A DNA stretch of 64,000 bases, from the NCBI GenBank assembly GCA_964017155.1, contig OZ024856.1, positions 8,569,811 to 8,633,810 on the forward strand, given 5' to 3'. This document shows, piece by piece, positions 51,701-63,754 of the stretch (the first letter of the stretch is position 1; every line of letters starts with the position of its first letter). Under the pieces are notes generated by a model, which saw nothing but the letters and a program-made list of their open reading frames with translations, had not been told where the DNA came from and searched no databases. The stretch is from Oasisia sp. SBJ-2009. Lineage: Eukaryota; Annelida; Polychaeta; Sabellida; Siboglinidae. The position numbers were made by a program, and so were the translations under genes.

Positions 51701-54700
51701 TACTAATAGATAGTGGCTTTGGAAATTGCGAGAAACACCCCAAAATGCGCTTACGCCAATATAAGGGTATTTTCTCTTCTGAAAAATACAACGTACCAAT
51801 ACAGTTCGTTAGTTTTATGGATCGTCATCGGTTCCCGGACTAGAAATCAATTACAACTTGTCGAGCTTCCAAAATGGTGCCTATATTTCGGAAATTACGC
51901 TAATCACCCTCAAAGTTCGCTTACGCCAATGCAAAATTATTTTCACATCTGAAACCTACAATGTACCACTACTATTCGTGACCTTTGTGGATTCGCATGG
52001 TTCCCAGGGCGAAGAGTCAAGTACAAGTGGTCCTGCTTCGATACGCGTACCTATTTTTTCGGAAATTACGTTAAACTCCCTTAAATGCGTTCGCGCCAAA
52101 TTAACGGTATTATCTCATCGGAAAACTACATCGTAGTACGACTATATTAAGATACTTTTTTTGGATTTGTATAGTCCAGACAACGAGGAATAAAGTGCAC
52201 GGGGTTGAATTTCGATACTAATAGATAGTGATTTTCGAAATTTCGATAAACACCCCAAAGTGCGCTTGCGCCAATATAAGGGTATTTTCTCTTCTGAAAA
52301 ATACAACGTACAAATACAGTTCGTTAGTTTTATGGATCGTCATCGGTTCCCGAACTAGAAATCGACTACAACTTGTCGAGCTTCCAAAATGGTGCCTATA
52401 TTTCGGAAATTACGCTAATCACCCTCAAAGTGCGCTTACGCCAAAGCAAAGTTATTTTCACATCTGAAACCTACAATGTACCACTAATCTTCGTGACATG
52501 TGTGGATTCGCATGATTCCCAGAACGAAGAGTCAAGTACAAGTGGGCGTGCTTCGATACTCGTACCTATTTTTTCGGAAATTACTGTAAACTCGCTTAAA
52601 TGCGTTCGCGCCAAAATAACGGTATTGTCTCATCGGAAAACTACAACGTAGTACCACTATAATTATATACTTTTTTTTGGATTTGCATAGGCCAGACAAC
52701 AAGGAATAAAGTACAAGTGGTTGAATTTCGATACTAATAGATAGTGGCTTTGGAAATTGCGAGAAACACCCCAAAATGCGCTTACGCCAATATAAGGGTA
52801 TTTTCTCTTCTGAAAAATACAACGTACAAATACAGTTCGTTAGTTTTATGGATCGTCATCGGTTCCCGGACTAGAAATCAACTACAACTTGTCGAGCTTC
52901 CAAAATGGTGCCTATATTTCGGAAATTACGCTAATCACCCTCAAAGTGCGCTTACGCCAATGCAAAGTAATTTTCACATCTGAAACCTACAGTGTACCAC
53001 TACTATTCGTGACATTTGTGGATTCGGATGGTTCCCAGGGCGAAGAGTCATGTACAAGTGGTCGTGCTTCGATACGCGTACCTATTTTTTCGGAAATTAC
53101 GTTAAACTCCCTTAAATGCGTTCGCGCCAAATTAACGGTATTATCTCATCGGAAAACTACATCGTAGTACGACTATATTAAGATACTTTTTTTGGATTTG
53201 TATAGTCCAGACAACGAGGAATAAAGTGCACGGGGTTGAATTTCGATACTAATAGATAGTGATTTTCGAAATTTCGATAAACACCCCAAAGTGTGCTTGC
53301 GCCAATATAAGGGTATTTTCTCTTCTGAAAAATACAACGTACAAATACAGTTCGTTAGTTTTATGGATCGTCATCGGTTCCCGAACTAGAAATCGACTAC
53401 AACTTGTCGAGCTTCCAAAATGGTGCCTATATTTCGGAAATTACGCTAATCACCCTCAAAGTGCGCTTACGCCAAAGCAAAGTTATTTTCACATCTGAAA
53501 CCTACAATGTACCACTAATCTTCGTGACATGTGTGGATTCGCATGATTCCCAGAACGAAGAGTCAAGTACAAGTGGGCGTGCTTCGATACTCGTACCTAT
53601 TTTTTCGGAAATTACTGTAAACTCGCTTAAATGCGTTCGCGCCAAAATAACGGTATTGTCTCATCGGAAAACTACAACGTAGTACCACTATAATTATATA
53701 CTTTTTTTTGGATTTGCATAGGCCAGACAACAAGGAATAAAGTACAAGTGGTTGAATTTCGATACTAATAGATAGTGGCTTTGGAAATTGCGAGAAACAC
53801 CCCAAAATGCGCTTACGCCAATATAAGGGTATTTTCTCTTCTGAAAAATACAACGTACAAATACAGTTCGTTAGTTTTATGGATCGTCATCGGTTCCCGG
53901 ACTAGAAATCAACTACAACTTGTCGAGCTTCCAAAATGGTGCCTATATTTCGGAAATTACGCTAATCACCCTCAAAGTGCGCTTACGCCAATGCAAAGTA
54001 ATTTTCACATCTGAAACCTACAGTGTACCACTACTATTCGTGACATTTGTGGATTCGGATGGTTCCCAGGGCGAAGAGTCATGTACAAGTGGTCGTGCTT
54101 CGATACGCGTACCTATTTTTTCGGAAATTACGTTAAACTCCCTTAAATGCGTTCGCGCCAAATTAACGGTATTATCTCATCGGAAAACTACATCGTAGTA
54201 CGACTATATTAAGATACTTTTTTTGGATTTGTATAGTCCAGACAACGAGGAATAAAGTGCACGGGGTTGAATTTCGATACTAATAGATAGTGATTTTCGA
54301 AATTTCGATAAACACCCCAAAGTGTGCTTGCGCCAATATAAGGGTATTTTCTCTTCTGAAAAATACAACGTACAAATACAGTTCGTTAGTTTTATGGATC
54401 GTCATCGGTTCCCGAACTAGAAATCGACTACAACTTGTCGAGCTTCCAAAATGGTGCCTATATTTCGGAAATTACGCTAATCACCCTCAAAGTGCGCTTA
54501 CGCCAATGCAAAGTTATTTTCACATCTGAAACCTACAATGTACCACTACTCTTCGTGACATGTGTGGATTCGCATGATTCCCAGAACGAAGAGTCAAGTA
54601 CAAGTGGGCGTGCTTCGATACTCGTACCTATTTTTTCCGAAATTACTGTAAACTCGCTTAAATGCGTTCGCGCCAAAACAACGGTATTGTCTCATAGGAA

Positions 54701-56168
54701 AACTACAACGTAGTACCACTATAATTAGATACTTTTTTTTGGATTTGCACAGGCCAGACAACGAGGAATAAAGTACAAGTGGTTGAATTTCGATACTAAT
54801 AGATAGTGGCTTTGGAAATTGCGAGAAACACCCCAAAATGCGCTCACGCCAATATAAGGGTATTTTCTTTTCTGAAAAATACAACTTACCAATACAGTTC
54901 GTTAGATTTATGGATCGTCATCGGTTCCCGGACTAGAAATCAATTACAACTTGTCGAGCTTCCAAAATGGTGCCTATATTTCGGAAATTACGCTAATCAC
55001 CCTCAAAGTTCGCTTACGCCAATGCAAAATTATTTTCACATCTGAAACCTACAATGTACCACTACTATTCGTGACCTTTGTGGATTCGCATGGTTCCCAG
55101 GGCGAAGAGTCAAGTACAAGTGGTCCTGCTTCGATACGCGTACCTATTTTTTCGGAAATTACGTTAAACTCCCTTAAATGCGTTCGCGCCAAATTAACGG
55201 TATTATCTCATCGGAAAACTACATCGTAGTACGACTATATTAAGATACTTTTTTTGGATTTGTATAGTCCAGACAACGAGGAATAAAGTGCACGGGGTTG
55301 AATTTCGATACTAATAGATAGTGATTTTCGAAATTTCGATAAACACCCCAAAGTGCGCTTGCGCCAATATAAGGGTATTTTCTCTTCTGAAAAATACAAC
55401 GTACAAATACAGTTCGTTAGTTTTATGGATCGTCATCGGTTCCCGAACTAGAAATCGACTACAACTTGTCGAGCTTCCAAAATGGTGCCTATATTTCGGA
55501 AATTACGCTAATCACCCTCAAAGTGCGCTTACGCCAAAGCAAAGTTATTTTCACATCTGAAACCTACAATGTACCACTAATCTTCGTGACATGTGTGGAT
55601 TAGCATGATTCCCAGAACGAAGAGTCAAGTACAAGTGGGCGTGCTTCGATACTCGTATCTATTTTTTCGGAAATTACTGTAAACTCGCTTAAATGCGTTC
55701 GCGCCAAAATAACGGTATTGTCTCATCGGAAAACTACAACGTAGTACCACTATAATTATATACTTTTTTTTTGATTTGCATAGGCCAGACAACAAGGAAT
55801 AAAGTACAAGTGGTTGAATTTCGATACAAATAGATAGTGGCTTTGGAAATTGCGAGAAACACCCCAAAATGCGCTTACGCCAATATAAGGGTATTTTCTC
55901 TTCTGAAAAATACAACGTACAAATACAGTTCGTTAGTTTTATGGATCGTCATCGGTTCCCGGACTAGAAATCAACTACAACTTGTCGAGCTTCCAAAATG
56001 GTGCCTATATTTCGGAAATTACGCTAATCACCCTCAAAGTGCGCTTACGCCAATGCAAAGTAATTTTCACATCTGAAACCTACAATGTACCACTACTCTT
56101 CGTGACCTTTGTGGATTCGCGTGGTTCCCAGGGCGAAGAGTCATGTACAAGTGGTCGTGCTTCGATAC
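48765..56168 (+). repeat. Block 5: regular p/q array
   Basis: Trimer starts are 48794 p, 49309 q, 49825 p, 50339 q, 50855 p, 51370 q, 51887 p, 52402 q, 52918 p, 53433 q, 53949 p, 54464 q, 54980 p, 55495 q and 56011 (p1/q1 hybrid). Private variants include a six-T run at 50094-50099 (shortest seen), acgaagtacc near 50585, a TCTAGA at 50807-50812, gccgatataag near 51240, the pair gtgtgcttgcg near 53293 and 54324, and ggattagcatg near 55600. Much of this block reappears in block 7. Confidence 0.92.
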
Positions 56169-56775
56169 TCGTACCTATTTTTTCGGAAATTACTGTAAAT
56201 TCGCTTAAATGCGTTCGCGCCAAAATAACGGTATTGTCTCATCGGAAAACTACAACGTAGTACCACTATAATTATATTCTTTTTTTTTTTGGATTTGCAT
56301 ACGCCAGACAACAAGGAATAAAGTACAAGTGGTTGAATTTCGATCCTAATAGATAGTGGCTTTGGAAATTGCGAGAAACACCCCAAAATGCGCTTACGCC
56401 AATATCAGGGTATTTTCTCTTCTGAAAAATACAACGTACCAATACAGTTCGTTAGTTTTATGGACCGTCATCGGTTCCTGGACTAGAAATCAATTACAAC
56501 TTGTCGAGCTTCCAAAATGGTGCCTATATTTCGGAAATTACGCTAATCACCCTCAAAGTTCGCTTACGCCAATGCAAAGTTATTTTCACATCTGAAACCT
56601 ACAATGTACCACTACTATTCGTGACATTTGTGGATTCGCATGGTTCCCAGGGCGAACAGTCAAGTACAAGTGGTCCTGCTTCGAAACGCGTACCTATTTT
56701 TTCGGAAATTACGTTAAACTCCCTTAAATGCGTTCGCGCCAAATTAACGGTATTATCTCATCGGAAAACTACATC
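50339..56775 (+). repeat. Large duplicated block, copy 1 (partner 59110-64000)
   Basis: The offset to the partner is 8771 bp up to about 51.9 kb, 8773 bp from about 52.1 to 53.3 kb, and 7226 then 7225 bp from about 54.9 kb to the end. Marks shared include acgaagtacc, TCTAGA (50807 with 59578), gccgatataag, gattcggatgg, gtgtgcttgcg, ggattagcatg (55598 with 62824) and the p1/q1 hybrid at 56156-56168. The true left edge lies somewhere between about 50.2 and 50.58 kb. Confidence 0.88.
56156..56168 (+). repeat. Hybrid junction p1/q1
   Basis: The subunit starts as p1 (gcgtggttcccagggcg, gtggtcgtgc) and ends as q1 (gatactcg), followed by q2 and q3. Only 13 bp are available for the switch. The same hybrid is present at 63382-63394, consistent with the duplication of this block after the hybrid formed. 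Confidence 0.86.
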
Positions 56776-58990
56776 GTAGTACGACTATAATAAAATACTT
56801 TTTTTGGATTTGTTTAGTCCAGACAACGAGGAATAAAGTACACGGGGTTGAATTTCGATACTAATAGATGGTGATTTTCGAAATTGCGATAAACACCCCA
56901 AAGTGCGCTTGCGCCAATATAAGGGTATTTTCTCTTCTGAAAAATACAACGTACAAATACAGTTCGTTAGTTTTATGGATCGTCATCGGTTCCCGAACTA
57001 GAAATCGACTACAACTTGTCGAGCTTCCAAAATGGTGCCTATATTTCGGAAATTACGCTAATCACCCTCAAAGTGCGCTTACGCCAATGCAAAGTTATTT
57101 TTACATCTGAAACCTACAATGTACCACTAATCTTCGTGACAAGTGTGGATTCGCATGATTCCCAGAACGAAGAGTCAAGTACAAGTGGGCGTGCTTCGAT
57201 ACTCGTACCTATTTTTTCGGAAATTACTGTAAATTCGCTTAAATGCGTTCGCGCCAAAATAACGGTATTGTCTCATCGGAAAACTACAACGTAGTACCAC
57301 TATAATTAGATACTTTTTTTTTGGATTTGCATAGGCCAGACAACAAGGAATAAAGTACAAGTGGTTGAATTTCGATCCTAATAGATAGTGGCTTTGGAAA
57401 TTGCGAGAAACACCCCAAAATGCGCTTACGCCAATATCAGGGTATTTTCTCTTCTGAAAAATACAACGTACCAATACAGTTCGTTAGTTTTATGGACCGT
57501 CATCGGTTCCTGGACTAGAAATCAATTACAACTTGTCGAGCTTCCAAAATGGTGCCTATATTTCGGAAATTACGCTAATCACCCTCAAAGTTCGCTTACG
57601 CCAATGCAAAGATATTTTCACATCTGAAACCTACAATGTACCACTACTATTCGTGACATTTGTGGATTCGCATGGTTCCCAGGGCGAAGAGTCAAGTACA
57701 AGTGGTCCTGCTTCGATACGCGTACCTATTTTTTCGGAAATTACGTTAAACTCCCTTAAATGCGTTCGCGCCAAATTAACGGTATTATCTCATCGGAAAA
57801 CTACATCGTAGTACGACTATAATAAAATACTTTTTTTGGATTTGTTTAGTCCAGACAACGAGGAATAAAGTACACGGGGTTGAATTTCGATACTAATAGA
57901 TGGTGATTTTCGAAATTGCGATAAACACCCCAAAGTGCGCTTGCGCCAATATAAGGGTATTTTCTCTTCTGAAAAATACAACGTACAAATACAGTTCGTT
58001 AGTTTTATGGCTCGTCATCGGTTCCCGAACTAGAAATCGACTACAACTTGTCGAGCTTCCAAAATGGTGCCTATATTTCGGAAATTACGCTAATCACCCT
58101 CAAAGTGCGCTTACGCCAATGCAAAGTTATTTTTACATCTGAAACCTACAATGTACCACTAATCTTCGTGACAAGTGTGGATTCGCATGATTCCCAGAAC
58201 GAAGAGTCAAGTACAAGTGGGCGTGCTTCGATACTCGTACCTATTTTTTCGGAAATTACTGTAAATTCGCTTAAATGCGTTCGCGCCAAAATAACGGTAT
58301 TGTCTCATCGGAAAACTACAACGTAGTACCACTATAATTAGATACTTTTTTTTTGGATTTGCATAGGCCAGACAACAAGGAATAAAGTAAAAGTGGTTGA
58401 ATTTCGATACTAATAGATAGTGGCTTTGGAAATTGCGAGAAACACCCCAAAATGCGCTTACGCCAATTTTTAGGGTATTTTCTCTTCTGAAAAATACAAC
58501 GTACCAATACAGTTCGTTAGTTTTATGGATCGTCATCGGTTCCTGGACTAGAAATCAATTACAACTTGTCGAGCTTCCAAAATGGTGCCTATATTTCGGA
58601 AATTACGCTAATCACCCTCAAAGTTCGCTTACGCCAATGCAAAGTTATTTTCACATATGAAACCTACAATGTACCACTACTATTCGTGACATTTGTGGAT
58701 TCGCATAGTTCCCAGGGCGAAGAGTCAAGTACAAGTGGTCCTGCTTCGACACGCGTACCTATTTTTTCGGAAATTACGTTAAACTCCCTTAAATGCGTTC
58801 GCGCCAAATTAACGGTATTATCTCATCGGAAAACTACATCGTAGTACGACTATAATAAAATACTTTTTTTGGATTTGTTTAGTCCAGACAACGAGGAATA
58901 AAGTACACGGGGTTGAATTTCGATACTAATAGATGGTGATTTTCGAAATTGCGATAAACACCCCAAAGTGCGCTTGCGCCAATATAAGGG
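56169..58990 (+). repeat. Block 6: diverged local subfamily, 1032-1033 bp period
   Basis: Five trimers start at 56530 p, 57045 q, 57562 p, 58077 q and 58595 p. They share variants found almost nowhere else: agatggtgattttcg with aaattgcgataaac in p3, ttgtttagtcc and gtacacgggg in p2, ataataaaatac in p2, ttcctggactag in q3, ttacatctg and gacaagtgtgg in q1. Successive units repeat at 1032 and then 1033 bp. The T run at 56280-56290 is eleven bases, the longest I counted. One q3 has aatttttaggg near 58467. The start of a further copy appears at about 63.5 kb. Confidence 0.88.
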
Positions 58991-61900
58991 TATTTTCTCT
59001 TCTGAAAAATACAACGTACAAATACAGTTCGTTAGTTTTATGGATCGTCATCGGTTCCCGAACTAGAAATCGACTACAACTTGTCGAGCTTCCAAAATGG
59101 TGCCTATATTTCGGAAATTACGCTAATCACCCTCAAAGTGCGCTTACGCCAAAGCAAAGTTATTTTCACATCTGAAACCTACAATGTACCACTAATCTTC
59201 GTGACATGTGTGGATTCGCATGATTCCCAGAACGAAGAGTCAAGTACAAGTGGGCGTGCTTCGATACTCGTACCTATTTTTTCGGAAATTACTGTAAACT
59301 CGCTTAAATGCCTTCGCGCCAAAATAACGGTATTGTCTCATCGGAAAACTACAACGAAGTACCACTATAATTATATACTTTTTTTTGGATTTGCATAGGC
59401 CAGACAACAAGGAATAAAGTACAAGTGGTTGAATTTCGATACTAATAGATAGTGGCTTTGGAAATTGCGAGAAACACCCCAAAATGCGCTTACGCCAATA
59501 TAAGGGTATTTTCTCTTCTGAAAAATACAACGTACAAATAGAGTTCGTTTGTTTTATGGATCGTCATCGGTTCCCGGTCTAGAAATCAGCTACAACTTGT
59601 CGAGCTTCCAAAATGGTGCCTATATTTCGGAAATTACGCTAATCACCCTCAAAGAGCGCTTACGCCAATGCAAAGTAATTTTCACATCTGAAACCTACAA
59701 TGTTCCACTACTATTCGTGACATTTGTGGATTCGCATGGTTCCCAGGGCGAAGAGTCATGTACAAGTGGTCGTGCTTCGATACGCGTACCTATTTTTTCG
59801 GAAATTACGTTAAACTCCCTTAAATGCGTTCGCGCCAAATTAACGGTATTATCTCATCGGAAAACTACATCGTAGTACGACTATATTAAGATACTTTTTT
59901 TGGATTTGTATAGTCCAGACAACGAGGAATAAAGTGCACGGGGTTGAATTTCGATACTAATAGATAGTGATTTTCGAAATTTCGATAAACACCCCAAAGT
60001 GCGCTTGCGCCGATATAAGGGTATTTTCTCTTCTGAAAAATACAACGTACAAATACAGTTCGTTAGTTTTATGGATCGTCATCGGTTCCCGAACTAGAAA
60101 TCGACTACAACTTGTCGAGCTTCCAAAATGGTGCCTATATTTCGGAAATTACGCTAATCACCCTCAAAGTGCGCTTACGCCAATGCAAAGTTATTTTCAC
60201 ATCTGAAACCTACAATGTACCACTACTCTTCGTGACATGTGTGGATTCGCATGATTCCCAGAACGAAGAGTCAAGTACAAGTGGGCGTGCTTCGATACTC
60301 GCACCTATTTTTTCCGAAATTACTGTAAACTCGCTTAAATGCGTTCGCGCCAAAACAACGGTATTGTCTCATCGGAAAACTACAACGTAGTACCACTATA
60401 ATTAGATACTTTTTTTTTTGATTTGCACAGGCCAGACAACGAGGAATAAAGTACAAGTGGTTGAATTTCGATACTAATAGATAGTGGCTTTGGAAATTGC
60501 GAGAAACACCCCAAAATGCGCTTACGCCAATATAAGGGTATTTTCTCTTCTGAAAAATACAACGTACCAATACAGTTCGTTAGTTTTATGGATCGTCATC
60601 GGTTCCCGGACTAGAAATCAATTACAACTTGTCGAGCTTCCAAAATGGTGCCTATATTTCGGAAATTACGCTAATCACCCTCAAAGTTCGCTTACGCCAA
60701 TGCAAAAATTATTTTCACATCTGAAACCTACAATGTACCACTACTATTCGTGACCTTTGTGGATTCGCATGGTTCCCAGGGCGAAGAGTCAAGTACAAGT
60801 GGTCCTGCTTCGATACGCGTACCTATTTTTTTCGGAAATTACGTTAAACTCCCTTAAATGCGTTCGCGCCAAATTAACGGTATTATCTCATCGGAAAACT
60901 ACATCGTAGTACGACTATATTAAGATACTTTTTTTGGATTTGTATAGTCCAGACAACGAGGAATAAAGTGCACGGGGTTGAATTTCGATACTAATAGATA
61001 GTGATTTTCGAAATTTCGATAAACACCCCAAAGTGCGCTTGCGCCAATATAAGGGTATTTTCTCTTCTGAAAAATACAACGTACAAATACAGTTCGTTAG
61101 TTTTATGGATCGTCATCGGTTCCCGAACTAGAAATCGACTACAACTTGTCGAGCTTCCAAAATGGTGCCTATATTTCGGAAATTACGCTAATCACCCTCA
61201 AAGTGCGCTTACGCCAAAGCAAAGTTATTTTCACATCTGAAACCTACAATGTACCACTAATCTTCGTGACATGTGTGGATTCGCATGATTCCCAGAACGA
61301 AGAGTCAAGTACAAGTGGGCGTGCTTCGATACTCGTACCTATTTTTTCGGAAATTACTGTAAACTCGCTTAAATGCGTTCGCGCCAAAATAACGGTATTG
61401 TCTCATCGGAAAACTACAACGTAGTACCACTATAATTATATACTTTTTTTTGGATTAGCATAGGCCAGACAACAAGGAATAAAGTACAAGTGGTTGAATT
61501 TCGATACTAATAGATAGTGGCTTTGGAAATTGCGAGAAACACCCCAAAATGCGCTTACACCAATATAAGGGTATTTTCTCTTCTGAAAAATACAACGTAC
61601 AAATACAGTTCGTTAGTTTTATGGATCGTCATCGGTTCCCGGACTAGAAATCAACTACAACTTGTCGAGCTTCCAAAATGGTGCCTATATTTCGGAAATT
61701 ACGCTAATCACCCTCAAAGTGCGCTTACGCCAATGCAAAGTAATTTTCACATCTGAAACCTACAGTGTACCACTACTATTCGTGACATTTGTGGATTCGG
61801 ATGGTTCCCAGGGCGAAGAGTCATGTACAAGTGGTCGTGCTTCGATACGCGTACCTATTTTTTCGGAAATTACGTTAAACTCCCTTAAATGCGTTCGCGC

Positions 61901-62072
61901 CAAATTAACGGTATTATCTCATCGGAAAACTACATCGTAGTACGACTATATTAAGATACTTTTTTTGGATTTGTATAGTCCAGACAACGAGGAATAAAGT
62001 GCACGGGGTTGAATTTCGATACTAATAGATAGTGATTTTCGAAATTTCGATAAACACCCCAAAGTGTGCTTG

Positions 62073-62111
62073 CGCCAATATAAGGGTATTTTCTCTTCTG
62101 AAAAATACAAC
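62073..62111 (+). repeat. Hybrid junction p3/q3 in block 7
   Basis: Left of it the sequence follows 53.3 kb (gtgtgcttgcg, offset 8773); right of it the sequence follows 54.9 kb (ttaccaatacag and gttagatttatgg, offset 7226). The missing 1547 bp equals three trimers. The junction lies in the same 39-bp stretch of the type-3 subunit as the one at 35248-35286. Confidence 0.88.
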
Positions 62112-63754
62112 TTACCAATACAGTTCGTTAGATTTATGGATCGTCATCGGTTCCCGGACTAGAAATCAATTACAACTTGTCGAGCTTCCAAAATGGTGCC
62201 TATATTTCGGAAATTACGCTAATCACCCTCAAAGTTCGCTTACGCCAATGCAAAATTATTTTCACATCTGAAACCTACAATGTACCACTACTATTCGTGA
62301 CCTTTGTGGATTCGCATGGTTCCCAGGGCGAAGAGTCAAGTACAAGTGGTCCTGCTTCGATACGCGTACCTATTTTTTCGGAAATTACGTTAAACTCCCT
62401 TAAATGCGTTCGCGCCAAATTAACGGTATTATCTCATCGGAAAACTACATCGTAGTACGACTATATTAAGATACTTTTTTTTGATTTGTATAGTCCAGAC
62501 AACGAGGAATAAAGTGCACGGGGTTGAATTTCGATACTAATAGATAGTGATTTTCGAAATTTCGATAAACACCCCAAAGTGCGCTTGCGCCAATATAAGG
62601 GTATTTTCTCTTCTGAAAAATACAACGTACAAATACAGTTCGTTAGTTTTATGGATCGTCATCGGTTCCCGAACTAGAAATCGACTACAACTTGTCGAGC
62701 TTCCAAAATGGTGCCTATATTTCGGAAATTACGCTAATCACCCTCAAAGTGCGCTTACGCCAAAGCAAAGTTATTTTCACATCTGAAACCTACAATGTAC
62801 CACTAATCTTCGTGACATGTGTGGATTAGCATGATTCCCAGAACGAAGAGTCAAGTACAAGTGGGCGTGCTTCGATACTCGTATCTATTTTTTCGGAAAT
62901 TACTGTAAACTCGCTTAAATGCGTTCGCGCCAAAATAACGGTATTGTCTCATCGGAAAACTACAACGTAGTACCACTATAATTATATACTTTTTTTTTGA
63001 TTTGCATAGGCCAGACAACAAGGTATAAAGTACAAGTGGTTGAATTTCGATACAAATAGATAGTGGCTTTGGAAATTGCGAGAAACACCCCAAAATGCGC
63101 TTACGCCAATATAAGGGTATTTTCTCTTCTGAAAAATACAACGTACAAATACAGTTCGTTAGTTTTATGGATCGTCATCGGTTCCCGGACTAGAAATCAA
63201 CTACAACTTGTCGAGCTTCCAAAATGGTGCCTATATTTCGGAAATTACGCTAATCACCCTCAAAGTGCGCTTACGCCAATGCAAAGTAATTTTCACATCT
63301 GAAACCTACAATGTACCACTACTCTTCGTGACCTTTGTGGATTCGCGTGGTTCCCAGGGCGAAGAGTCATGTACAAGTGGTCGTGCTTCGATACTCGTAC
63401 CTATTTTTTCGGAAATTACTGTAAATTCGCTTAAATGCGTTCGCGCCAAAATAACGGTATTGTCTCATCGGAAAACTACAACGTAGTACCACTATAATTA
63501 TATACTTTTTTTTTTGGATTTGCATAGGCCAGACAACAAGGAATAAAGTACAAGTGGTTGAATTTCGATCCTAATAGATAGTGGCTTTGGAAATTGCGAG
63601 AAACACCCCAAAATGCGCTTACGCCAATATCAGGGTATTTTCTCTTCTGAAAAATACAACGTACCAATACAGTTCGTTAGTTTTATGGACCGTCATCGGT
63701 TCCTGGACTAGAAATCAATTACAACTTGTCGAGCTTCCAAAATGGTGCCTATAT

